Positions 17,951 through 26,783 of a stretch of DNA of 64,000 nucleotides are shown piece after piece; the stretch's first letter is position 1; the number at the start of each line of letters is the position of its first letter. The notes beneath the pieces were generated by a model. The model searched no databases. It was not told the origin of the DNA and worked only from the letters and a program-made list of their open reading frames with translations. A program made the translations under genes and the position numbers. This stretch comes from Pseudoxanthomonas sp. X-1 (GTDB taxonomy: Bacteria > Pseudomonadota > Gammaproteobacteria > Xanthomonadales > Xanthomonadaceae), in the NCBI RefSeq assembly GCF_020042665.1, contig NZ_CP083376.1, positions 3,756,001 to 3,820,000 on the forward strand, in the 5' to 3' direction.

Positions 17951-18532
17951 TCAACGTCGCAGCGGCTGGATGTGGCGGAAGGTGAGGTTGAGGCGCGGCC
18001 CCACCGGCTTGGCGGTGCGCGGCAGCGCATGCTGCCAGTCGCGCTGGCAGGCCCCGCGCATCACCAGCAGGCTACCCGGCTCGAGCACCAGCGCCTGCTT
18101 GACCGCATGGTCGTCGCGCCGGCGCAGCACGAAGCGCCGCGCCGCCCCCAGGCTGAGCGAGGCGATCACCGGCTCGGCGCCCAGTTCCGGCTCGTCGTCG
18201 CTGTGCCAGCCCATCGCATCGCGCCCATCGCGGTACAGGTTGGCCAGCACACTGTTGAACGGCACGCCCAGCTCCCCGCGCAGGCGATCGCGCAGCGCCG
18301 CCAGCGCTTCCGTCCACGGATGCGGCGCGAAGGTCTGCCCCGAATACCGGTACACCGCCTGCGCATCGCCGATCCAGCAGCTCAGCCGCGGCGAATCCAC
18401 CCAGCGCCCGAACAGGCGGATGCGGTGGATGGACCAGGGAAGGGTTTCGCTCAGCTGCTGCTGCAGTGCCCACGCGTCATCGGGAGCGAGCCAGTGCGCG
18501 CGCAGTGCCAGCATCGCGTCGTTGCGTGTCAT
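17951..18532 (-). CDS. alkB: AlkB-type 2-oxoglutarate/Fe(II) dioxygenase (DNA repair)
   Basis: AlkB enzymes remove methyl groups from damaged bases by oxidation. The iron site is seen as the H-x-D in GWHSDDEPEL and the later histidine in WQHALPRT; the 2-oxoglutarate-binding arginines lie in PRLNLTFR. SWSIHRIRLFGR-like and YRYSGQTFAPHPW stretches fit the AlkB2/3-type nucleotide-recognition lid. I chose the ATG at 18532 (193 residues); an ATG at 18574 would add 14 residues of unlikely sequence. It converges on the lipoprotein gene with a 27-base gap and is divergent from the WbsX gene. Confidence 0.88.
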   Translation of the reverse strand: MTRNDAMLALRAHWLAPDDAWALQQQLSETLPWSIHRIRLFGRWVDSPRLSCWIGDAQAVYRYSGQTFAPHPWTEALAALRDRLRGELGVPFNSVLANLYRDGRDAMGWHSDDEPELGAEPVIASLSLGAARRFVLRRRDDHAVKQALVLEPGSLLVMRGACQRDWQHALPRTAKPVGPRLNLTFRHIQPLRR

Positions 18533-18580
18533 CCCAAGCCTGCGGGTGCCTGCCAGCGTCGATTCTGGGATCATTTGAGC

Positions 18581-20650
18581 ATGAGTATTTCATCATCCGG
18601 CGACGCGCGCTCCAGACTATTCATCTTTCTGCGCGCGGTTTTTCGCCGCCTACCGCTTTCGACGCATTCGCGCGACGTATTGCGCAACCGGTTCCTGGAA
18701 CGTTTCCCACGCATCCGGCCAGAGTTACCTCGTGCACATGCGGCCGCGGTCGGGACAGGGGTGCCGCTTCGAGCCCCGGGTTCGTCGGATCAACCTGCCA
18801 TTGGCCATGTTCCGCAACGCTCGGGCGCCATGCCCGAGGCGCGCCCAGCCCGCTTGGTCGCTTTTTATCTTCCGCAGTTCCATCCCATTCCAGAGAACGA
18901 CAGATGGTGGGGCACGGGCTTTACAGAATGGCGCAACACAGCTCGCGCGCTTCCGCAGTTCGAAGGTCATTCCCAACCGCGCGTGCCAGCAGATCTCGGC
19001 TACTACGATCTACGCAGTGCACAGGTGCTGCGCGCGCAGGCAGCGCTCGCCCAGTCCTATGGCATTGAAGGATTCTGCAGCTACTTCTACTGGTTTGCGG
19101 GCCACGTCCTGCTGGAGGCGCCACTGCGCAACTGGCTGGAACACGAGGATATCGCGCTGCCGCTGTGCCTGTGTTGGGCCAACGAGAACTGGACTCGCAC
19201 CTGGAGCGGACGCGGACAGGACGTATTGATTGGCCAACGGCACAGTGCCGCGGACGACCTGGCCTTCATCGCCTACATCGCCCCCTACCTTCGCGACCCG
19301 CGCTACCTACGCATCGACGGGAGGCCGATGCTGCTGGTGTATCGCCCTGGCCTGTTGCCCGACGCGGCCGCCACCGCCGAGCGCTGGCGCCACTGGTGTC
19401 GGGAAAATGGCGTCGGCGAGCTGCATTTGGCCTACGTACAATCGTTCGAGCGCCCCACGCCGGAGAGTATCGGCTTCGATGCCGCAGTGGAGTTTCCTCC
19501 GAACCTGACCAGTTTGCCGACACTCGCGCCGGCCCAGACGCTGCTCAATCCCGACTATGCGGGCGAGATCCTCGACTGGCGCGTGCTAGCACGCAATGCC
19601 ATCGATCGCGATGAGCCAGGATACCTGCTTTATCCAGGCGTCAACCCTGGTTGGGACAACGAACCCCGCCGCCCGAGCCGGGGGAGAAGCTTGTTGCACG
19701 CCTCGCCGCGCGGTTATCGCGACTGGCTGCGCCGCGCGATCCAGCGCGTCCAGTCGCGACCGGCTTCGCAACGCCTGGTCTTCGTCAACGCATGGAACGA
19801 ATGGGCAGAGGGCGCAGTGCTGGAGCCGGACGCAAGGCTGGGCCACGCTTGGCTTGATGCCACCCGCCAGGCCCTGCATCCTGCGAAGTCATCCTCGCCA
19901 TCCCCTGTCGCGATCATCCACGCGTTCTATCCGGAAGTACTCCGGGAAATTCTGGAGGCCTTGCTGGCTTCCACGCTGCAATGGAGGGTCATCGTCACAA
20001 CTTCCGCGGAGAAGCTGGATGCGGTGAATGCCGTGATCGCGTCCAGCGCCATGGGCTGCGAAGTGCGTGTGTACGAGAACCGGGGCCGTGACATCCTGCC
20101 CTTCCTCCATGTGGCAGACGCCTTACTCAATGAAGGCGTGGACGTCGTGCTCAAACTGCACACCAAGCGCTCTGTCCACCGACGGGACGGGGCGCAATGG
20201 CGACAGGAAGTGATCGATCGGCTGACAAGTCCCGCGCGAGCCTCGATTATCCTTGACGCCTACCGGAAGAATCCTCGATTAGGCCTGGTCGCGCCGGAAG
20301 GGCACACACCACGGCTTTCGTTTTACTGGGGCGCCAATGCCGACAGCGTGGCCAGGCTGGCGAGCGTGATCGGAATTCCACCCGTCGACGTCGAAGAGGA
20401 TCGCTTCATCGCCGGCTCAATGTTCTGGACCAGGCTTGAGGCACTTCGCCCGCTGCTTGATGCGCATCTCGATACTTGGAGATTCGAGCGCGAAGTGGGT
20501 CAGGTTGATGGAACAACGGCGCATGCCATCGAGCGACTGACCATCGTGGTGGCCAAAGCGGCCGGATACGCCACGCTGACGGCATCGACCGTGGCCGGTG
20601 ATCATGAACCCGACCCGGACGCCCATTACAGCTACGCTCAACCCAGCTGA
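18581..20650 (+). CDS. WbsX-type (GH99-like) and RgpF-domain glycan protein
   Basis: The product has 689 residues. After about 110 variable residues comes the WbsX/GH99-like domain: FYLPQFHPIPENDRWWGTGF, CLCWANENWTRTW, VFVNAWNEWAEGAVLEPD (about residues 110-430). An RgpF-like domain follows (IIHAFYPEVLREILEALL, YENRGRDILPFL, VLKLHTKRSVHR). Such fusions occur in O-antigen and rhamnan clusters; they act on glycan assembly, but the exact reaction is unknown. Its codon use is visibly less GC-extreme than that of its neighbours, and it stands alone between alkB and the CoA-transferase genes, 23 kb from the O-antigen locus, so transfer or a split locus is likely. Confidence 0.85.
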   Translation: MSISSSGDARSRLFIFLRAVFRRLPLSTHSRDVLRNRFLERFPRIRPELPRAHAAAVGTGVPLRAPGSSDQPAIGHVPQRSGAMPEARPARLVAFYLPQFHPIPENDRWWGTGFTEWRNTARALPQFEGHSQPRVPADLGYYDLRSAQVLRAQAALAQSYGIEGFCSYFYWFAGHVLLEAPLRNWLEHEDIALPLCLCWANENWTRTWSGRGQDVLIGQRHSAADDLAFIAYIAPYLRDPRYLRIDGRPMLLVYRPGLLPDAAATAERWRHWCRENGVGELHLAYVQSFERPTPESIGFDAAVEFPPNLTSLPTLAPAQTLLNPDYAGEILDWRVLARNAIDRDEPGYLLYPGVNPGWDNEPRRPSRGRSLLHASPRGYRDWLRRAIQRVQSRPASQRLVFVNAWNEWAEGAVLEPDARLGHAWLDATRQALHPAKSSSPSPVAIIHAFYPEVLREILEALLASTLQWRVIVTTSAEKLDAVNAVIASSAMGCEVRVYENRGRDILPFLHVADALLNEGVDVVLKLHTKRSVHRRDGAQWRQEVIDRLTSPARASIILDAYRKNPRLGLVAPEGHTPRLSFYWGANADSVARLASVIGIPPVDVEEDRFIAGSMFWTRLEALRPLLDAHLDTWRFEREVGQVDGTTAHAIERLTIVVAKAAGYATLTASTVAGDHEPDPDAHYSYAQPS

Positions 20651-20667
20651 TGCAGCCCGGGCGCGGT

Positions 20668-21300
20668 TCACCTGATGTCGAAACGCGCGCCGGTCTTCTC
20701 CGCGATCTCCTCGCGGCTCACCCCATCGGCCAGCTCCACCAGCTTCAGCCCCTCGGCGGTGACGTCGAACACGCCCAGGTCGGTGATGATGCGGTCGACC
20801 ACGGCCACGCCGGTCAGGGGCAGGTCGCACTCGGGCAGCAGCTTGTGGCTGCCGTCCTTGGCCACGTGCTCCATCAGCACCACCACGCGCTTGACGCCGG
20901 CGACCAGGTCCATCGCCCCGCCCATGCCCTTGACCATCTTGCCGGGCACCATCCAGTTGGCCAGGTCGCCCCGCTCGCTGACCTGCATCGCGCCCAGGAT
21001 GGCCAGGTCGATGTGGCCGCCGCGGATCATGGCGAACGAGTCGTGGCTGCCGAAGAAGCTGGCGCCCGGCCGCGCGGTCACGGTCTGCTTGCCGGCGTTG
21101 ATCAGGTCGGCATCCACCTCGTCCTCGCTCGGGAACGGGCCGATGCCCAGCAGACCGTTCTCGGACTGCAGCCACACGTCCACGCCCTCGGGAATGTAGT
21201 TGGCCACCAGCGTGGGCAGACCAATGCCGAGGTTGACGTACATGCCGTCGGCCAGCTCCTGCGCGGCGCGCGCGGCCATCTGTTCGCGGGTCCAGGCCAT
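20668..21300 (-). CDS. scoB: 3-oxoacid CoA-transferase, subunit B
   Basis: The 210-residue protein is the beta subunit of a class I CoA-transferase, which moves CoA between succinyl-CoA or acetyl-CoA and a 3-oxoacid. The catalytic glutamate is in [10 protein letters not shown] (about Glu47), and [13 protein letters not shown] and HTNPKG-like [14 protein letters not shown] regions fit the family. Its ATG shares one base with the stop of subunit A (TGATG). The homologous pair in X. campestris, lpsI/lpsJ, lies near xanAB and has been linked to LPS synthesis (known). The gene is convergent with the WbsX gene. Confidence 0.92.
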   Translation of the reverse strand: MAWTREQMAARAAQELADGMYVNLGIGLPTLVANYIPEGVDVWLQSENGLLGIGPFPSEDEVDADLINAGKQTVTARPGASFFGSHDSFAMIRGGHIDLAILGAMQVSERGDLANWMVPGKMVKGMGGAMDLVAGVKRVVVLMEHVAKDGSHKLLPECDLPLTGVAVVDRIITDLGVFDVTAEGLKLVELADGVSREEIAEKTGARFDIR

Positions 21301-22037
21301 CACTTGTCTCCTGCGGCACGCACGGTGCGCTGTTCGATGCGCTTCTCAGGATGCGCGTTCAGGACCAGGCGGTCGACGTAGATGCCCGGCAGGTGCACCT
21401 GGTCGGGATCGAAGCTGCCGACCTCGACGATCTCCTCGACCTCGGCCACGCACACCTGCCCGGCCATGGCGCAGGCGGGGTTGAAGTTGCGCGCGGTCTT
21501 GCGGAACAGCAGGTTGCCGGCGGTGTCGGCCTTCCAGGCCTTGATCAGGGCCACGTCGGCGCGCAGCGCGGTCTCCAGCACGTAGTGCTTGCCGTCGAAC
21601 TCCCGGGTCTCCTTGCCCTGCGCGATCACGGTGCCGTAGCCGGTGGCGGTGAAGAACGCCGGGATGCCCGCGCCGCCGGCGCGCAGGCGCTCGGCCAGCG
21701 TGCCCTGCGGGTTGAATTCCAGCTCCAGTTCGCCGGACAGGAACTGCCGCTCGAACTCCTTGTTCTCGCCCACGTAGGACGAAATCATCTTGCGGATCTG
21801 GCGCGTCGCCAGCAGCTGCCCCAGGCCGAAGCCGTCGACGCCGGCGTTGTTGGAGATCACGGTGAGGTCACGCACGCCAGTGTCGCGCAGCGCGGCGATC
21901 AGCGCCTCGGGGATACCGCACAGGCCGAAGCCGCCGACGGCCAGGGTCTGGCCGTCCGCCACCACACCATCGAGCGCCGCCTGCGCGCTCTCATACACCT
22001 TGCCGCGCGTCGGGGGCGCTGAAGACGTCGGGGCCAT
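21300..22037 (-). CDS. scoA: 3-oxoacid CoA-transferase, subunit A
   Basis: The 245-residue alpha subunit carries the family pattern [17 protein letters not shown] and the later [15 protein letters not shown] and [20 protein letters not shown]. It forms the active enzyme with subunit B, to which it is translationally coupled. The 183 bases upstream separate it from the porin gene and could hold a promoter, so it may be transcribed alone or as the end of the MFS-hmfF-porin operon. It may correspond to X. campestris lpsI. Whether it serves the furan pathway is open. Confidence 0.92.
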   Translation of the reverse strand: MAPTSSAPPTRGKVYESAQAALDGVVADGQTLAVGGFGLCGIPEALIAALRDTGVRDLTVISNNAGVDGFGLGQLLATRQIRKMISSYVGENKEFERQFLSGELELEFNPQGTLAERLRAGGAGIPAFFTATGYGTVIAQGKETREFDGKHYVLETALRADVALIKAWKADTAGNLLFRKTARNFNPACAMAGQVCVAEVEEIVEVGSFDPDQVHLPGIYVDRLVLNAHPEKRIEQRTVRAAGDK

Positions 22038-22220
22038 CGCGATATCCGTCGGTAGAGAGGGCTGAAATTCTAGCGGACTCTCCCCTCCCGCTGCCTACTG
22101 CACCTTCGTCCGTGCGCCACGGCGCGGCAAACGGCCTCGCCACCGCGGGGCGGCCGATGCCGCGCAACATCGAGATGGCCTCCGGCCGGCCTGATCGCCG
22201 CAGGCCCGGGACGCGCGCCC

Positions 22221-23660
22221 TCAGAAGCGGAACGTCATGAACCCACCGAAGAACGTGGCGTCGCCGTAACCGGCATCCTCCATCGCCGCCGCGGCCAGGA
22301 AGCGCTCGGCGCGGGCGGTGAACGCCACATAGCGGCTGACCTTCCACGTGGCGTTGAGTCGCAGCAGGTCGCCGATGCGCTTGCCGTCGGTCCGCTGCGT
22401 GCCGGCATAGGCGGTCCCGGCGCCGCTGTAGATGGCGTCATCGGTGTTCTGGCGCCACATGCGCTGGTACTGCAGCTGCACGCTGGTGGTCCTGCCCGGC
22501 GCGAACTGGAACATCGGCGCGAAGGCCATGTAGTTGGTACTGCCGAACCAGGTCGCCCAGCTGTGGTACGGCCCGCTGCCGAACAGGATGGAGCTGTTGC
22601 GGAGCGTGCCGCTGCCGTAGGCGCCGCCGCCGGAGCTGAGATCGGCATGGAAGCCGACCTGCGGCGCCCAACCGGAGCCGGACAGTTTCCAGGTGAAGAT
22701 CGAGTACGCCGAGTAGGCGCGCAGGTCGCGGTCGCCGAAGTCGCCGGTCTGATACATCGCGGCGGTGTCGAAGGTCAGGGCGCCCTGGGTGCCCCAGAAA
22801 TGGACGCCGAAGTAGTCGCGCGTTTCCCTGGCGACCTTGCCGCCCCAGGCCTTGTTGTCGTCGCGGGCATGGAACCAGAACGGCTCCAGGTACAGCCCGC
22901 TGCCCGCCAGCCGGAAGCCGGCCAGTGCGCCGCTGAAGCGCCTGCTCGACAGCGTGCCATCGTCGAAGTAGCCGCCCTGCTGATCGACGTAGCGGTAATC
23001 GAACACGTCCAGCCGCGCGTCCGCGCCGATCGCCCACGCACGCACGCCGTCGAAGGTCACGCGTGTGTTGGAGTTCTCGCGCGTGGTGGCCAGCCACTGC
23101 GGGCCATCCTGGAAATCCTGGCGACCCACGCGCATGCCGACCTCGGCATCGGCCCACTTGCCGGTCAGGTCGACGAAAGCCTGCTGCAGGAACGCGTCGT
23201 CGCGCTGCGACGCCGGGAAGCTGGTGACGTTGCGGCCGTCGTAACCGCCGTGCGCCAGCTCGGTGAACGCACGGACGTGCTCACCCACGTGCAGGTCCGC
23301 GCCGAGGAAGGCGCGATACAGCCACGGCGACTGCGAGGCCGCGCCCTCGCGCAGGCCGATGGCGCTGTAATAGTCGCCGCGGAAGCGCTGCTCCATGCTC
23401 ACGCTCAGATAGGTGTCGCCACTTTCGTTGAACGGGATGTACTTGAGCCCGTCGAACAGCCCGGTGCGCTTGGCAGGATCGCGCAGCGCGGTCCAGTCCT
23501 CCACATAGCGCGACATCCAGCTGTCGGCGCCGGTCTTGCCGCCCCATCCCTGCGCGGCCAGCGGATAGCCGGCGTCCTGGCTGGCCATCTGCGCCTGCGC
23601 GGCGGGGATGCCCGCAGACAGGGCCATGGTGACCAGGACGGCGATCTTGCACTTGCGCAT
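22221..23660 (-). CDS. Outer-membrane porin, alginate-export (AlgE-like) family
   Basis: The protein has 479 residues with a signal peptide (MRKCKIAVLVTMALSAGIPA, then AQAQ) and an all-beta pattern of alternating aromatic and polar residues, ending in the C-terminal phenylalanine of outer-membrane barrels (FFGGFMTFRF). The family's N-terminal motif is seen as LKYIPFNESGDTYLSVSMEQ and the paired HARDD and RVGRQDFQDG regions. The chosen ATG at 23660 has GGGAGGGGG seven bases before it; an upstream ATG at 23687 overlaps the hmfF stop (ATGA). Lying after MFS and hmfF, it is a likely uptake pore for furan acids (inference). Confidence 0.85.
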   Translation of the reverse strand: MRKCKIAVLVTMALSAGIPAAQAQMASQDAGYPLAAQGWGGKTGADSWMSRYVEDWTALRDPAKRTGLFDGLKYIPFNESGDTYLSVSMEQRFRGDYYSAIGLREGAASQSPWLYRAFLGADLHVGEHVRAFTELAHGGYDGRNVTSFPASQRDDAFLQQAFVDLTGKWADAEVGMRVGRQDFQDGPQWLATTRENSNTRVTFDGVRAWAIGADARLDVFDYRYVDQQGGYFDDGTLSSRRFSGALAGFRLAGSGLYLEPFWFHARDDNKAWGGKVARETRDYFGVHFWGTQGALTFDTAAMYQTGDFGDRDLRAYSAYSIFTWKLSGSGWAPQVGFHADLSSGGGAYGSGTLRNSSILFGSGPYHSWATWFGSTNYMAFAPMFQFAPGRTTSVQLQYQRMWRQNTDDAIYSGAGTAYAGTQRTDGKRIGDLLRLNATWKVSRYVAFTARAERFLAAAAMEDAGYGDATFFGGFMTFRF

Positions 23661-23683
23661 GGCGCGCCCCCTCCCGAAGGTGT

Positions 23684-25099
23684 TCATGCGACGCGGTCGG
23701 CTGTGCCGCGCCAGTCCTGGCGGCCGGTGATCAGGGCCTGCAGGTCCAGCGTGTCCTCACCGGGAATGCGGATGCGCTTGTACTTCATCTCCGGCGCATC
23801 GACCGGGATGGTGGCGTCCAGTCCCATCTTGGCGCCCACGCCATCGTCGGTGGACGGATCGAGCTTGGAGCCCTGGCTGTTGCCGATCACCACCAGATCG
23901 CGATCGGCCTGGAAGCGCGTGGCCACCGCCCACTCGACTTCCTGCGGGTCATGGATGTCCACGTCGGTGTCGACCACCACCACATGCTTGATGTCGTAGT
24001 GCGCGGCGAACGCGCCGAGGATGACGTTCTTGCCCTCGCCGTTCTGGCGCTTGTCCAGCTTGACGTACAGGTGATAGCGGCCGACGCCGCCCAGCGCCAG
24101 ATGCACATCGCGCACCCCGGGAAAGCTGCGCTGCAGCTCGTTGAGGATCGTGGCCTCGCGCGGGATCGCGCCCAGCAGCAGATGTTCCAGGCCGCCGCCG
24201 ACGATGGTGTGGAACACCGCATCGCGGCGATGGGTGATCGCATCGACCTCGATCACGTGACGACGCGCGCGCTCGCCATAGTACTGCGGGAACTCGCCGA
24301 ACGGCCCTTCCTCCTCGCGCTCCTCGGCCAGCAGCCGGCCCTCGATGACGATCTCGGCCTGCGCCGGCACGCGCACCTCGTTGGTGGTGCACTTGACCAC
24401 CTCCAGCGCCTGGCCGTGCAGGGCCCCGGCGATCTCCAGTTCGTCATGGTCCACCGGCACGATCGCCTGCGAGGACAGCAGCGTGGCCGGGTCCACGCCG
24501 ATGGCGATGGCCATCTGCAGCGGCTTGCCGTCCTTCTCGGCCATGCGGTAGTAGTGGTCGGTGTGGCGCGGCAGCAGCAACACGCCGATGCGGTTCTTGC
24601 CGCTGATCTGGCAGCGGTGGATGGCGACGTTCTGGATGCCGGTTTCCGGGCTGCGCGAGATCAGCAGGCCGGCGGTGATGTAGGCGCCGCTGTCGTGTTC
24701 GTTGTGGGTGGGAATCGGCAGCTGCCTGAGCAGATCGATCTCGGTGTGCACCACTTCCTGTGCGGGGGCATCGCCGACTTCCCTCCACGGAATCGGGTTG
24801 GACGCGGCATGCTGGAAGCGCGCCAGCAACTCGTCCTGCGCCACGCCCAGGGCTTCGGCCATCCAGCCGCGGTCGGACACGATGCCGGAGATCACCGGAA
24901 TCGCATGCTCACCGTCGGGCCTGGGAAAGAACGTGGCCTGGCGCCCGTCCAGCTTGTGCGCGACCGCCGCGATCTCGTGCCGCAGCCTGAGCCCGTCGCG
25001 GGCCACGGCCAGTTCGCCGCGCGCGGACAGGCGGTCCAGCCACTGGCGCAGCGACAGCGCACCGTGCGTGTTGCTGGATCTTGGATTGGAATCAGCCAT
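23684..25099 (-). CDS. hmfF: HmfF: UbiD-family decarboxylase, probably furan-2,5-dicarboxylate
   Basis: UbiD enzymes decarboxylate aromatic acids with prenylated FMN. The 471-residue protein has the catalytic EGPFGE (Glu264 and Glu269) and the cofactor and metal region NVAIHRCQISGKNRIGV (Asn157, Arg162). The third acidic partner probably lies in DIHDPQEVEWAVATRF. The start ATG has GGAGG five bases upstream. Length and position separate it from the housekeeping UbiD of ubiquinone synthesis. In the hmf pathway HmfF converts furan-2,5-dicarboxylate to 2-furoate; pyrrole-2-carboxylate (HudA-like) is the nearest alternative substrate. Its cofactor enzyme, HmfG, is on the other arm at 29427. Confidence 0.85.
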   Translation of the reverse strand: MADSNPRSSNTHGALSLRQWLDRLSARGELAVARDGLRLRHEIAAVAHKLDGRQATFFPRPDGEHAIPVISGIVSDRGWMAEALGVAQDELLARFQHAASNPIPWREVGDAPAQEVVHTEIDLLRQLPIPTHNEHDSGAYITAGLLISRSPETGIQNVAIHRCQISGKNRIGVLLLPRHTDHYYRMAEKDGKPLQMAIAIGVDPATLLSSQAIVPVDHDELEIAGALHGQALEVVKCTTNEVRVPAQAEIVIEGRLLAEEREEEGPFGEFPQYYGERARRHVIEVDAITHRRDAVFHTIVGGGLEHLLLGAIPREATILNELQRSFPGVRDVHLALGGVGRYHLYVKLDKRQNGEGKNVILGAFAAHYDIKHVVVVDTDVDIHDPQEVEWAVATRFQADRDLVVIGNSQGSKLDPSTDDGVGAKMGLDATIPVDAPEMKYKRIRIPGEDTLDLQALITGRQDWRGTADRVA

Positions 25100-25221
25100 G
25101 GTTGCCTCCATCGGTCAGCCGCACGCCAGGAGCTGCGCGCGTCGTGTGGGAACACCGGCACGTGCCGGCAAGGAGTCGCGAACGGACCGCACGGCGCGAT
25201 GCCGGGGCGATCGCGCGCGGT

Positions 25222-26571
25222 CTAAAGCGTCCTGCCGCGCGTCTCGGGGATGACCACCGCGCCGATCAGGTAGATCAGGCCGATCGCACCGGTGAACACC
25301 GCCAGCACCGTGGGGATCTGCGCGGGCGTGGCGCTGGCCAGGGACACGAAGGTCGGCATGGTTCCGCCGAGGGCGAAGCCGATGTTCCAGCTCAGGCCGG
25401 TGCCGCTGGCGCGCAGATCGGTGGAGAAGCGCTCGTTGAGAAAGATCATGATCGGCGCGATCGCCGCGCCGCCGATCAGCGAGATCGCCACCGCGTACAA
25501 CAGCACCGTGTCGACCGAACCGGCCGCACCGCTCACGCCATGGAACAGCAGCGGCAGGCCGACCAGCGCGGCCAGGCCGGCGACGATGAAACTCGGCTTG
25601 CGCCCGACCTTGTCGCTGAGCCAGCCGAAGAACAGCGCGCTGACGATCACCGCCACCGAGCCCCACATCAGGATGTGCGAGCTCTCCCCATGCGGCACCT
25701 TGGCCACCAGGTTGAGCAGGGTCGGCAGATAGCCCGAAGTCAGGTAATAGGTCGCGCCGCCGCCGAAGGTGATCAGCAGGTTGACCAGCATGACCTTGCG
25801 GTACTCGCGACCGAACACGCGCCGCAGCGGCGAGACCTTGGGCGCGGCGGCCACCTTGCCGCTGGCCTTGGCCTCCTGCAGCTGCTTCCAGACCGGCGAT
25901 TCCTCGAGGAACTTGAACATGATCAGGCCAAAGGCCGTGCTGATCAGGCCGGTGAAGAACATGAAGCGCCAGCCCCACTGGTCGAACTGCGCATCGGGGA
26001 AGATGCCCGACAGCACGAAGTAGGCGAAGGAGGCCATCAGCGCGCCGATGCCGGCACCGGCGCCGCCGACCAGGCCCGACACCAGGCCGCGATACCGCGG
26101 CGGGATCGACTCGGTGCCGATGGTGTGGGTGGAGGCGACAATGCCGCCGACGAACAGGCCCTGCACCACGCGCAGCACCAGGAACAGCACCGGCGCCAGG
26201 AGGCCGACCTGCTCGATGGTCGGCAGCACGCCGAAGGCCGCGGTGGCCAGGCCGACGCCGACCATCGCCACCATCAGCGCCAGCTTGCGCCCCTTGCGAT
26301 CCGCGTAGGCACCGAAGATGGCCGAACCCAGCGGGCGCACCAGCAGCGCCACCGCGAACGAGGCATAGACCGCCGCCAGCGACAGGGTGGGCGTGTGCGA
26401 GGGGAAGAACAGCCGGCCGACGATCGGGGCGACATAGAGCAGCAGGAACAGGTCGAACAGATCCAGCGCCCACCCGAAAGTGGAGGCGAAGGCCGCAAGC
26501 AGCACCTTGCGCGGTGGAATGGGCGCAGCCGCCCCCGTCGCCCCGCCTGGCGAGGTCGTGGTTCCGCTCAT
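25222..26571 (-). CDS. MFS transporter, metabolite:H+ symporter type
   Basis: The 449-residue protein has twelve helices and the MFS loop 2-3 motif GAYADRKGRKLALM, repeated as GWLSDKVGRKPSFIV in the second half. The N-terminal FASTFGWALDLFDLFLLLYV places it near aromatic- and organic-acid symporters. The ATG at 26571 has the strong ribosome-binding site GAGGAGGGG. It is the first gene of the left arm and divergent from the LysR gene, so it is the likely inner-membrane importer for furan acids such as FDCA or furoate (inference). The gap to hmfF (25100-25221) holds the palindrome CCGGCACGTGCCGG at 25155-25168. Confidence 0.85.
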   Translation of the reverse strand: MSGTTTSPGGATGAAAPIPPRKVLLAAFASTFGWALDLFDLFLLLYVAPIVGRLFFPSHTPTLSLAAVYASFAVALLVRPLGSAIFGAYADRKGRKLALMVAMVGVGLATAAFGVLPTIEQVGLLAPVLFLVLRVVQGLFVGGIVASTHTIGTESIPPRYRGLVSGLVGGAGAGIGALMASFAYFVLSGIFPDAQFDQWGWRFMFFTGLISTAFGLIMFKFLEESPVWKQLQEAKASGKVAAAPKVSPLRRVFGREYRKVMLVNLLITFGGGATYYLTSGYLPTLLNLVAKVPHGESSHILMWGSVAVIVSALFFGWLSDKVGRKPSFIVAGLAALVGLPLLFHGVSGAAGSVDTVLLYAVAISLIGGAAIAPIMIFLNERFSTDLRASGTGLSWNIGFALGGTMPTFVSLASATPAQIPTVLAVFTGAIGLIYLIGAVVIPETRGRTL

Positions 26572-26783
26572 GTTTCCCCTCCTCGGAAATGGATGAACGT
26601 TGCTTGCGTTGTGGCCGAGCGCGGCGAAGCCGCATCGGCGTCGCGCCTGGCGACGATGGCCAGCCCGACGCGCGCACCCCGGAAGGGGCAACGGCCGCAG
26701 CCTCGCCCAGGCAGTCGATAATTCCAAATAATGAATTTAGATATGATCCATCAGATTTTCTGACCTCATTCCCGGAGGGGGCG
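26572..26783. promoter_or_regulatory. Divergent control region of the furan cluster
   Basis: The 212 bases between the MFS and LysR genes contain an AT-rich core (26718-26763) unlike its GC-rich surroundings. It holds ATTCCAAATAATGAAT, with ATTC/GAAT ends (26721-26736), and the 13-base palindrome at 26751-26763. GGAGGGG precedes the LysR ATG. Confidence 0.6.
26751..26763. promoter_or_regulatory. LysR-type operator, copy 1
   Basis: TCAGATTTTCTGA has perfect TCAGA/TCTGA arms and fits T-N11-A, the LysR-type consensus. It lies 21 bases before the LysR start codon, in the divergent control region. The same arms recur at 27691-27703. Confidence 0.65.

Noticed and set aside
23684..25099. UbiD as the ubiquinone-biosynthesis decarboxylase, with 29427-30029 as housekeeping UbiX
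   Set aside because: Both lie in a regulated catabolic cluster beside a LysR gene, with oxidoreductases, porin and transporter; no other ubiquinone gene is near.
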